From Adineta vaga (Eukaryota > Rotifera), in contig CP075497.1 in assembly GCA_021613535.1 (NCBI GenBank), positions 5,394,001 through 5,458,000 of the forward strand: 64,000 nucleotides of DNA, in the 5' to 3' direction. Below are positions 11,972 to 22,169 of this stretch, piece after piece. The notes beneath the pieces were generated by a model that ran no database searches, was not told the DNA's origin, and saw only the letters and a list, made by a program, of their open reading frames with translations. Numbering within the stretch: position 1 is the stretch's first letter; each line of letters opens with the position of its first letter. A program made the position numbers and the translations under genes.

Positions 11972-14900
11972 ATGGCCATGAAAGAAAACGGCAATACTGA
12001 CATTTATCTAAGTAGTGGATACGATAGACTGATGATTAGTAACCTTGTATATCGTCTAAGCGATTGAAGTGTCTTTTTCTAAGAAAAACATTTCATTAAA
12101 TACTTTCATTTCAGATGATAAGCATGATGTAGTAGAAGACGACAAGAAAAAGAAGATGACTTCGACTTCGAAAGGACTTTCAACACAAAAATCTTTGGAA
12201 ATCAAAACCAAATCAATTGAAACAACACTTGTACCACTTGTTACACAGATATCGACTTTAGTTAATTTCAAAGAAAAACCTCGATCATCATCGACTACGA
12301 ATGAAAAAACTCTCAATGCTATTAATCGTGTTGGTGAAGCTGTACATATGGCAGTGGAACGTTTTGTTTCCGTTGGTAAGTTCAATTCATTTGCTTTTGA
12401 AAATCATATCGATCTTCCTTCTTCGTAGGAGAAACAATTGGAAATGAAAATCCTGAAATCAAATCTGATCTAACCGATGCTTGTCGTGAAGCACGTACGG
12501 CAGGTAAATTAAGTATTTTCTTGGAATATATTGTCAAGTTTTTATCTAGGTGAAGCAATCAAACGAATTACTTGTGTTGAATATGATACATTAGGAAAAC
12601 CAGTATGTGTATCCGATCGATATAGTATGGTACAAGCTGCTCGTGGTCTATTAAGTGCTGTGACACGTGTTTTACTTCTTGCGGATATGGTTGTTGTTAA
12701 ACAAATTATATCTATTAAGAAAAAAGTAATTAAAATCAATCTGAGTTTTTCTTTTCTATTAAATATCTTGTTGAATTTTTTTTCAAGGTGATATCAACAT
12801 TGAATCGACTGGAAGGAGTCATGTCATTTTCAGACTTTGTCAAAGTATTTGGAGTATATGGTAATCAAATGGTTGATTTAGCACATCTAACAGGAGATCG
12901 ACAAAATGTAAGTTAAATCGAAAATTGTTTTGATATTGAGATAACAGAGCATAACAAATTTCGTTAGAGAGTTTCAGAAAAGAAAATCGATTAAGTATGA
13001 TTGAATTAGACGATTAAAAACTTACGAATAACTAAATTAAGGTCTCGTGTTCCTTTTAATTTTACTTATCAATATAATGAAGACAAACGTTAAAACATTG
13101 CGAGTTTCATTAAACTTTTGATTGGTTGTATAAAAAAAGAAACATTTCTACTCCTAATTCAATTACTTTAAGTGTTCCGAAATCTAATATTATTATATTT
13201 AGGATCTTAAAGACGAACGTCGTCGTTCACAATTATCAGCATCGCGCACGATTCTCGAAAAATCAACAATGCTCATCTTAACATCATCAAAAGTATATTG
13301 ATTAAAAATTCATAATTCAATTCGAAAAGTTTCCCTTTTCCTTCCAAGGCATATCTTCGTCATACTGACTGTTTACATTCTCGTAAATGTCGTGATCTTG
13401 TCTATGGTCAAGTTCGTCGTGCTCTTGATATGGTACAATTGATTGTATATGATTCGGGTTCGACAACATTGAATACTACACCTACATTAACACTTCTTCT
13501 TGCTAAAAATGAAATTAACTTTGTTAAATCTTTACGACAATTCGAAGTAAGTTTTCAACAAGAAAAGAAAAACACAATTGTTTATCTTTTGAAAATCGTT
13601 TAGTATGCAGTTGAAATGTTAAATGCATCATCGACATCAACTACAAAAGAACAATTAGAACAATTATGCAATACAACGATTGATAATAGTCAAGATTTTA
13701 CGGACTCAATTTATATAAGTATTGAACAACGTGAGAAAGTTCTTGAATATCATAAAAAATTACACGAACAATTGGATGATATTATCAAACTTATTTCTGA
13801 AGTTTGCTTCATCGATTTAATATGTACTTTGTTTTTGAAGTATTCCGTTTTTTTTAGAAGCAAAATGAAACACTTACAGTAGCAATTCAAACAATTCAAC
13901 AAGTGGCAAGAGAATTTCGTCAACAAGTAAATCAACACTTATCAAGATTGATCATCTTGACTTTTTCGATTTTTAGTTGGAACAAATGGCAATGCTTCGA
14001 GCATCCGAATTCTTTCGAACACATGATGAAAGTGTTTTACTCAATGAATTGAAAACTTATTCATTAACAGGCAGAACTGATCTATTATTAGAATCAATAG
14101 ACAGATTTCGAGAACAAGCAGAAATTGCTATTGAGGTCTGATTTAATTTAAAGAAACAAATGTATAAAATTTGTTTTTTTTAGCTAAGTAAATTACTAAG
14201 ACATATCAGTTCATGTGATCAATTACAAGTATCAAGTGAATATCATGAAATGGTTTTTCAAAATTTATCTCATATTGTATGGTGAAAAGTACTTTTTATT
14301 GATGATAGAATTTTTGATTGCGGTTTTATTAGATAATTGAATCAACTCAATCACTTGCGGCATATCCAAATAGTCGAGTTGCAAAAGAAAATCTAGATGT
14401 TATATGTCGATTTTGGGAACAACAAATTAATGATTTTTCAGTTCTTGTCAAAGAAATTCAAGATTTTATTGAAGGTCGTGGTGAAAAATCGGTATATCTA
14501 TCATTACCAAGACCGGGTAAACATGGTACAACATCTAAAGGTATTTTATCTTGTGTTCTTCTTACTTCTTAAACAAAAAAAGGAAACAACAAATATTTAT
14601 TTTTCAGCCGGTTTTAAACCAAGCAAACTTGACTCAGATGAACAAGCAAAAATTGCAAAAGTCGGTTTAGAAATGAAATTAGTTACAGCAGAAATGGATG
14701 CTGAAGCAGAAAAATGGGATGATCCACAAAATGAAATTGCTAAAGTTTGTCCATTGATCTTTCGAACAAAAAAAAAACGATTCTATTTCATTAGCGTGCA
14801 AAAAATATGTCATCAATGGCTTTTTCAATGTATTTATTTACACGAGGCGAAGGAACACTTCGTACGACACAAGATCTCTTCACACAAGCGTATTATTATG

Positions 14901-15535
14901 TAGAAGAAGGTACTCGTCTAGCAGCGATCATTCAAGAATTTGCAAATCAGGTAAAGACGATGATGATGATGATGAAAGTGATAAGATAAGTTTTTATCTT
15001 GAAATGATATTTAGATACCAAATAAAGCTTCACGACAAGAAATTCTCGTTCAATTAGATCGAATACCATTGATGTGTCATCAATTGAAATTAAAATTAAA
15101 GACTCCTGCTCTTACAAAAGCAGCAACATTTTCAAAAGTCAGTTGAAATCAACGATTCAAATATATTTGAAAAAAAAAGTTTTTCTTTAGGTTGATGCTG
15201 TTATTTGTGAAACAAGAGATTTGATGAATATTGTCAGTCGATTATGTTCGATAGTGTTCATTTGTCAGTCAAAGGTAAAAAATTTGATTCACTACATGGA
15301 AAAAGATTAATTTCTACTTTATTTTTAGTACAATATAATTGATTATCGGCCAACTGCACCGACAAATCCACCGACTCATTCTCGTCCTCCACTATCTGCA
15401 TCGAAACGTTCAGTACTTTATCGTGCTGCATCGATCGAACAAAACGATCGTTTTGATAATAAACCTGAACGTTCTTTTCGTTCATCATCTTTACAACGTC
15501 CATCGAATTATTTACCAGCTTTTGATCATATCTAA
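11972..15535 (+). CDS. CTNNAL1: Alpha-catulin (vinculin/alpha-catenin family)
   Basis: Seventeen exons (first 11972-12038, second 12115-12375, last 15329-15535) sum to 2421 nt, or 806 residues, with every junction GT-AG and in frame. Landmarks align with human alpha-catulin: SLEIKTKSIETTLVPLVTQI (human GLEIKTRSVEQTLLPLVSQI), HLTGDRQNDLKDER, VAKENLDV, KSVYLSLPRPG and NMSSMAFSMYLFTRGEGTLR (human NMSSMAYSLYLFTRGEGPLK). Family role: an alpha-catenin relative implicated in Rho signalling through Lbc and in dystrobrevin/BK-channel placement. The first exon is inferred from ATG, phase and donor; if it is wrong, the next in-frame ATG is at 12156. The last 65 residues are Ser/Arg/Pro-rich and have no clear counterpart in the human protein. 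Confidence 0.92.
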
Positions 15536-15827
15536 TTTCTTTATTTGCATTTCTCATTGCGAATTCATGTTTTTTTCTTTCTAATATGTTTATTCTGTGT
15601 GTGCGTGTGTGTTATATTCAATTCTATACTAATATTAGTCAATTTTATCATCTCAGAAATGTACATCGATATTTTGTAGATTTGTTTTTCTTCTTCTTCT
15701 TTTTTTTGTATAGAGTGTTTGTTTCCTTTTTCTTCTTACAAACAGTTTGTGCGTTGAAAAATTACAGAAAAAAAAATATGATAAGATAGATTAAATAATA
15801 ATGGCAAATCATTTTCCACTCTTGTTT

Positions 15828-16145
15828 TCATACTAAATAGGATGTGAATATACATATGCAAATACAAATGAAATTGGATTTTACTTTTTTAAGAATCCAT
15901 TGAAAATCGTTGTAGAATTTCTTGATGATTTCATTAATACGTTGAGGATCTGTTTCGTCAGCATGAGAACGAAAATTCTAGAAGAAAAGAATTCTATGAA
16001 AAATATTCAGGGAAAAAATGATTAGTAAAATATGTACGCCTTTGATATAATTTCGATAGTATGGTTGACTTTCAGTGGGAAGTTTTGGTATTTGACGTAG
16101 TAAATATTTATAAAGTTGAATGGGTGTTTCTGGAATTCCCTTCAT
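15828..16145 (-). CDS. LYRM9: LYR motif-containing protein 9
   Basis: Two exons (16038-16145 and 15828-15977) give 85 residues. The LYR-type motif appears as IQLYKYLLRQIPKLPT (human LQLYRYLLRCCQQLPT). The second exon reads FRSHADETDPQRINEIIKKF, matching human FRVHSDEDNPERIQQIIKR, then WILKK (human WIMNK). Family role: small mitochondrial matrix adaptors that bind the acyl carrier protein and assist Fe-S or complex assembly; the exact role of LYRM9 is not established. An acceptor-like TTGTTAATAG just before the ATG implies an upstream untranslated exon. The C-terminal tail after the conserved region is hydrophobic and differs from vertebrates. The gene converges on alpha-catulin with a 292 bp gap. 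Confidence 0.85.
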
Positions 16146-16480
16146 GATTCTATTAACAATAGAAAGTAAGATATAAATAGATTAAAGCGCTATGTATATG
16201 ATTGGTTTGTTAAAAGTACCCATTAGAATAAAATATTTTGTGGTTTACGAAAGACAAGACAAGAGAATGTAAAATTTCTAATTTTTATTGTCTGATAAAT
16301 AATTGAAGGGGAAAAAACATTTTTTTAATATGGGATAAATTGTATGCATGGAATTCATTTATTGTCATTGTCGCTTCAATGAAAACAGTCTGAAAATTAA
16401 ATATTGTTTATATAATATATATAATAGATAACAGACTATCCGTATTCAGTAAACTGATCATAATTGTAGTCTGCGAAAAT
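16146..16480. other. Spacer upstream of LYRM9
   Basis: 335 bp, very AT-rich, with ATATATAATA runs near 16410. Nothing else was seen. Confidence 0.4.
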
Positions 16481-16911
16481 TTATACATCATTTAATCGAG
16501 ACGAATGATTTCTATGACGAAATTTAGAAACTTCGTAATCATAACGCAATTGTGCACAGATAATTTCTTCGAAACAAAAAAGTCCTAATAATCTGTTATC
16601 AATTAGTATAAGTTACACTTACTAGCGAATACATCATATGTTATTCAATGTATCTCATCGTAGAATGATTGACTGGACATTCTCGTTTTGATTCTTCTTT
16701 CAACAATAAACTGACGATCAATCATGTATTAGTTAGTGAAAAGATAGGCTTATAGACATTCTATTGTTATTAACTGATAACACGAATCAAAATAAATATC
16801 ACAATTGAATGGATAATTACACATACTGATAAGGTAGCATCATCTTTCACCTTCATTCTTACGTAAATAAACAACATCTTTCGTTTGTGGTTTGTCTTCA
16901 GACGAAGACAT
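16481..16911 (-). CDS. Possible small two-exon protein, 50 residues
   Basis: The ATG at 16911 opens MSSSEDKPQTKDVVYL, ending at a strong donor C|GTAAGA (exon 16863-16911). A good acceptor, GATTATTAG, precedes a second exon (16481-16584) reading LFCFEEIICAQLRYDYEVSK and ending in TAA. The combined length is 153 nt, in frame, and both splice sites are canonical. The 278 nt intron is long for this genome and could hide another exon. I do not recognise the product. It may instead be a chance combination or part of an untranslated leader of LYRM9, although splicing it to LYRM9 gives a stop. Confidence is modest. Confidence 0.35.
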
Positions 16912-17119
16912 TATCTTCCAATGTAAGTATATGTTTTTCTTTTTAATATTGCTACCTTATTTCTTTATAACCTTGATACTCATGCTACGTAAGTAGAAGT
17001 ATGTCAAGATTATCGATGACGAAATTATTGATTGACGAATAAAGAATAGAAATAATGATGGTTGGGTTGGACATCATAGTCTAGCAGGTGTTGAAAGCCA
17101 GAAGGTTAAATATTCTTCT

Positions 17120-17141
17120 GATATATATATATATATATATG
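17120..17141 (+). repeat. (TA)n microsatellite
   Basis: About eleven TA units in a row, read directly. Confidence 0.85.
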
Positions 17142-18142
17142 TGCATCTGTATATATATTCTGGAAAGAAAATCTATCGAAGATTATATACATATGAACTT
17201 GATCAATCATGAATAGACATGCTTAGAAAAGGAATGTACCATTCATCAATTAGTTTCTTATACTTTCTATCTTTTCATGGACAGAAGAAAAAATCGAGAA
17301 AGTTAATACTTATTCATTCTTGATGTGTCCTGTCCTAACAACGTTATGGCTGAGATTCCCGACATAGTTAAGCGTTTTTTTCCTCTCTCTGTCCCTTTCA
17401 CTTTGATCGAAGATTTGGACACAGCACATCTGATCTTCATTTACATCGAAATGTATTAGAATATTATGTATCATTGCCTTTTTTTTGACATCATTTCGAC
17501 AGTCAGTTATCCTTCTATGTTATTATATAAACAATAGAACATTTTTCGATTAAAAAAGATCAACGACATGTCAATATCTATTGACTAGTTCTATTAATCT
17601 TACAAACTATTCGAATCATCGAAGTAGAATGACAAACACATATATACCGATTGAAATCTAAAGTATGTGACGTTCGTATTTCTGACAAAAACTTGACCTT
17701 GTCTGTTTTGATTGCTATTAGCATTACCGCAGACGTTTGCATATTCTACTTAATAAACTGAAGTTACATTACAAGATACTTATCTCATTATTAAGCTCAT
17801 ATTTCATAGAAAGGATACCACTCGTTCGACTTTTCATCGATATTTATAGGGTTAATCCTTACCTTTCTCTCGATTATATTCAAATGATTTGAGATGAAAA
17901 CGAAATTATCAATGTATTATAAGAATTAAAATTTCTTTTTCATTTATTCGGTATATAGGCTACGCAGATATCAACATACGTTGGAAATATATGTTAAAAT
18001 ATTCTCTCGACAATGTTAACATTCTTTGTTAAAAGCAATAAATTTAAATAACCTTTCGTTTCTTTGTTTCTATTCTGATTCACCGATGAAATATTTTCAT
18101 CTACTGATATGCAAAACAGAAGAGGCGAACAACGATGTATGA

Positions 18143-18158
18143 CTGTGTGTGTGTGTGT
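18143..18158 (+). repeat. (GT)n microsatellite
   Basis: About eight GT units, read directly. Confidence 0.8.
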
Positions 18159-18761
18159 AGGGAGAGAATAGAAAAGCATGTGGTGAAAAAAGTGTACGTA
18201 AAACTAATAGTATAGATAGTTGATAATTAATCGACGTTTAGAAAAGAAAAAGAAGCGTTAGTGATCAAAGGTAAGATACTTGCATATATCGAGAATGTCT
18301 ATATATAGATCAGTAGTTATCGTTGAAGATTTATAAGATTGCACCGTAGTTCTTTTCTATTCAAGCATGTTCATCTGTGAAGCGTAACCATAATCATACT
18401 TCGTATGCTTATTACGGTATATAGAAATGATTAAAACTATAGATTTTTTACTCATATTTCATACATTGGCAAACGTTTTGACATGTGTCCTTTCAGTTTT
18501 CGATGTTTTTCGTATTTATAAGATTGATTTCGAGTATGTACTTCGACATTATCAAAATACACGTATATTCATGCAGAACAAAATTGATCAGAAATACCAA
18601 TATGTTTTTCTTGTTTATACTTTCGTTTCTCTGTGTCTTTAAAGGTATTTCTTTCCTTTCGTTTTTATTTTGTATTTTTCTCGCTTCTCCTTTTTCTCCC
18701 CCTTTTTCTCTCTTCGCTTTTTTTTGCATTGCACAAACTGTCTTGTTGTTTTCTTTTTCCC

Positions 18762-18797
18762 ACTCTCTCTCTCTCTCTGTCTCTGTCTCTGTCTCTT
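18762..18797 (+). repeat. (CT)n / (CTCTGT)n pyrimidine repeat
   Basis: An uninterrupted CT run passes into repeated TCTCTG units. It sits in a longer pyrimidine-rich tract (about 18640-18800), upstream of the probable TINAG-like 5' UTR. Confidence 0.8.
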
Positions 18798-19144
18798 TTC
18801 TCTTGTCTCACCATAACATTGGTGACGAAGAGTGTTATTGCTACTCAAGCATTCTTCAAACTTATTTTTTGTATCTGCATCATCAGCACCATTAAACCAT
18901 AATAAGAATAATAATCGTAAGTTAATAAGAAAAATTTATTCTTGTATAAAGTGTAAACTATCAATACAGACACAATACGAGGGTCGATTGTGTTTAGATA
19001 TGAATATTTTCTTTTTTTCATTTGCTACTTTCATAATAGACATAAATATGAGAAAATATCCATGTATTGTTAAATGTCATTGTTTGTAATAATGCTTGAT
19101 TGAAAGAAAATAAGAATTCCATTTCTTTTCATTCTAGTTGAAAC

Positions 19145-20614
19145 ATGACGAGATTTTTATTCATATTTATATTGAGTATATTATTATTAAATTTAATCGA
19201 TTGTCGTTATGCAGAATGGGAAGAGATAAAACCATATTGTGCTGTTCGACCAAATCCACAATGTTGTTATAGTCGAGATGATGATTGTTTTATGCCATAT
19301 TATGATTCGCGATGTTATTGCGATACATTTTGTTTTCGTGGTATTGATAATCATGATTGTTGTCCAGATCATGATTCATTTTGTGAAGGAAAAAATTTTA
19401 CAACACCATTTACAACACCAAGACCAACACCACGACCACAACCACCTCCAGTACCTATTCAAGAAGGTACATGTTATGATACACTAACTGGTCGACAATA
19501 TTCATTAGGTGAATCATTTTTACGTGATTGTAATTTATGTCGTTGTATTACACTTGGTTTTGATACCACCTTATCATGTGAAGAAGATTTATGTGTAAAC
19601 AGTCCTGATCTTATTTCATATGTTAATAATAAACAACCATATCTTGGTTGGACAGGAACAACTTATGATAAATTTAATGGTGTTAAAGTTAAAGATGCAT
19701 TAAAGCATTATCTTGGTACTATACCTGATCGAACATTACGTAATATGGTAGATAATGCTCCCGATGATCCGAATGAATATTTTCGTATGGATGAAGTGAA
19801 TTCATTTGATGCACGTACTTATCAAAATTATGCCGGTAAAATTCGTGGTATTCGTGATCAAGGTAAATGTGGTATATCATGGGCACTTTCTACAGTCGAT
19901 GTTGCTTCTGATCGTCTTGCACTTGTTCAAAATCTCAAATGGAAAAATGAACAATTAAGTGTACAAAATATTTTATCATGTACAGATCCGGAAGCAAAAG
20001 ATGGTTGTGATGGCGGTCGTGTCGTATATGCTTGGGGTTTTATTAAAGATCGTGGTGTTGTTACAGAAAATTGTTATCCATATGAAAGTGGTACAACAGG
20101 AAATATTACCGAATGTAAACTTCATCTATCGGATAGTGATTTACAAAATATTGCTCAACATCGTAAAGTTACAAATATTAAATGTCCTGCAAATATGAAT
20201 GGTGAACATTTCAATTTTGGTCCTGCTTATCGTGTTCGTGATGAAGCACGTTCAATTAAATATGAAATTCATTTCCGTGGTCCTGTACAAGCAACTATGC
20301 GTGTTACACCCGAATTTTTCTTATATAAATCTGGTGTTTATCGTTGTGGTGGTGCAAGTTATGATCGTCAAAATCCACGTTATGCTAGTTTGGCCGGTTA
20401 TCATTCAGTTCGTTTACTCGGTTGGGGTACAAGTATCGATCCAAATACTCAACAACAAGAAAACTATTGGATTGCTGCTAATTCATGGGGTACAGGATGG
20501 GGTGAGGGTGGTTACTTTCATATTCGTTTTGGTGAATGTGAAGTTGAAGAATCAATTATTGCAACATATGGTAAATCAACTGATGTTCTTAAACAAAAAA
20601 ATAAACGTCAATAA
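19145..20614 (+). CDS. TINAGL1: TINAG/TINAGL1-like secreted cathepsin pseudoprotease
   Basis: A single open frame of 489 residues without introns. Residues 1-20 are a hydrophobic signal peptide. A somatomedin B-type cysteine cluster (about 32-80) is followed by a Thr/Pro linker and a second Cys-rich module (about 110-150, with CNLCRC). Residues 215-475 form a C1A papain-like domain. At the active-site loop QGKCGISW (239-246) the catalytic cysteine is replaced by Ser245. The His of GYHSVRLLGWG (H420) and Asn of AANSWGTGWG (N446) remain. This set of domains, with Ser for Cys, is that of tubulointerstitial nephritis antigen and its paralogue, extracellular-matrix proteins with no protease activity. 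The lack of introns contrasts with most neighbours. Confidence 0.9.
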   Translation: MTRFLFIFILSILLLNLIDCRYAEWEEIKPYCAVRPNPQCCYSRDDDCFMPYYDSRCYCDTFCFRGIDNHDCCPDHDSFCEGKNFTTPFTTPRPTPRPQPPPVPIQEGTCYDTLTGRQYSLGESFLRDCNLCRCITLGFDTTLSCEEDLCVNSPDLISYVNNKQPYLGWTGTTYDKFNGVKVKDALKHYLGTIPDRTLRNMVDNAPDDPNEYFRMDEVNSFDARTYQNYAGKIRGIRDQGKCGISWALSTVDVASDRLALVQNLKWKNEQLSVQNILSCTDPEAKDGCDGGRVVYAWGFIKDRGVVTENCYPYESGTTGNITECKLHLSDSDLQNIAQHRKVTNIKCPANMNGEHFNFGPAYRVRDEARSIKYEIHFRGPVQATMRVTPEFFLYKSGVYRCGGASYDRQNPRYASLAGYHSVRLLGWGTSIDPNTQQQENYWIAANSWGTGWGEGGYFHIRFGECEVEESIIATYGKSTDVLKQKNKRQ

Positions 20615-21490
20615 AATAACGAAAGAGCAACAACGAACTGAACTTCGCTCTCGGTTTCTTTCTCTTTCTTCTTTTTCACCCGTATTTTTTCTCTCCTAAT
20701 TTTATTTGTGCAGTGATGCTTTGAACAGTCATTATTGATGTTGTCCGTGTGTCTTGTAGCGTAAGTTTCGTCCTTTATATTTAGATTTTGATATAAACAA
20801 GATTTATTCTCGTATACATATGCATCATGAAACTGTAAGTGATATATTCTTCTTCACATCTTTATCGTTGAAAGAGAAAACTCTTCTCAATTCTCTTTGA
20901 CGTAGGATGGGAAAGAAGTATAATTGTTGTTTACTATTATTTGCATCTATTATCTATTTTGAAAGAAAATCGCGAACTATGCTAATGATACATATTCGTC
21001 AATTATCTCACATACCATCATAAAATGAGGAGGGGTATTACTTCTCATATTTCTTCTTCTTTTTTTGACTTCGACACATGTTTATGTGTGCATGATACGA
21101 TAAGATTAATCTCATCATGTCGACAGTTGCTTATTATTGTTACTGTTGTTATTATTGTTGTTGTTGTTGCTATTTGCAACATTAATTCTTATATCTGTCC
21201 TTCTTCATCACGTTTTCTTCGTATATGGACAGATTTTCTTTTATCTTGATTTAATCGACCTTGTCACAGTCACTATTCAATCTTTCAGATTAGTTTTGTT
21301 TCGCTTATTTCACAAGTATAAATTAATATTTTCAATGACAGTTTACTGGTTTTACTGCCATGTCATGTAGAGAAAAATGACTTCTAGGGTAAAATGTAAA
21401 AACGAAATTGTATATTTCGATTATGATCAGATCAATGGAAGGTAAACACACGTTTTTGTATTGATAGTATAAGTACGTTTATAGTCGATG
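20615..21490. other. 3' flank of the TINAG-like gene and spacer
   Basis: AT-rich DNA with pyrimidine runs near 20650 and a TTG/TTA trinucleotide-like run at about 21131-21170. Short open frames here are low-complexity and not supported as genes. Confidence 0.45.
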
Positions 21491-21660
21491 TTATTCATAT
21501 CGTCAATAGAAAACAGTAAGACGAAAAAAAAGTATATCGTATGTTGAATGAATTTAATGATTAGACTAGTTATTTTTTATTTTTAAAGAAAATGTATATA
21601 GAGCAAGAGAATATAACGTCAGCATAGAAAAAAAAATCTGAAAAGAGAAGAAGAAAAAAA
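21491..21660 (+). repeat. Direct repeat copy 1 (resembles the DNAH7 3' flank)
   Basis: About 170 bp match 28888-29058 in the same orientation, with few mismatches by eye. Shared blocks include AACAGTAAGACGAAAAAAA and GTATATAGAGCAAGAGAATA. Copy 2 lies in the 3' flank of the dynein gene, so copy 1 is read as a displaced duplicate of it. Confidence 0.85.
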
Positions 21661-21687
21661 AATAACCGATTGGAATCATAATTATTT

Positions 21688-21935
21688 ACAGGCGACCGGA
21701 TCGTCAGCCTGATGAAGATCCGACCACCCTACCCCTTAGCATTCCAGGAGAGGGTTAGGTTACCCTTCGAGGGGTCTGTAGAAACTTATAGAAGTTCCAT
21801 TAGACTCCTAAGTTTAATTTTCAATGACAGAGTTACACAAGAAAACCTGTGCTATTACTTCTTATATAGCAGACCACGACGTCTCCTTGATACTTACATA
21901 TTCGATTTTTTTTACTTGATACACAGCGTTTAACA
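21688..21935. other. Moderately GC-rich fragment of unknown origin
   Basis: The stretch beginning GGCGACCGGATCGTCAGCC is more GC-rich than its surroundings and has one open frame of about 70 codons without recognisable motifs. It starts right after repeat copy 1. It may be a mobile-element remnant, but nothing in it identifies a family. Confidence 0.3.
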
Positions 21936-22169
21936 ACTAGGGCACTGCGGTTAATAGCATCGATATCGTGGTGTCATTCAAACAGCAATTGCGAGAAAAT
22001 GAAGTTCTCATTTTTCAGCAGCATTTTCAACAGAATTTTAATTCAACGGTTCCATAAGTTACAACATTCTGAATTTTGCTTCGTAAGAATTTTGCAACTG
22101 ATAGATCCGAATTCACAGAAAATAATTATTTGAGAAGATCAAGAATGAGCTAATACTTATGATGAAATT

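Larger units (their letters stand above)
16912..19144. other. 2.2 kb intergenic region with microsatellites and the probable 5' UTR intron of the TINAG-like gene
   Basis: No convincing coding exon was found on either strand. It holds a TA run at 17120-17141, a GT run at 18143-18158 and a CT/TCTG run at 18762-18797. Near the right end, AATC|GTAAGTT at about 18917 and TTCATTCTAG ending at 19138 could bound a 5' UTR intron of the TINAG-like gene. Confidence 0.5.

Noticed and set aside
12056-12739. Minus-strand open frames over alpha-catulin exons 2-4
   Set aside because: Shadows of the real plus-strand exons, which are supported by homology and splice phase.
18427-18902. Overlapping open frames rich in Ser/Leu/Phe (plus) and Lys/Arg/Glu (minus)
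   Set aside because: They are the two strands of a pyrimidine/purine tract with CT repeats; low complexity, not coding.
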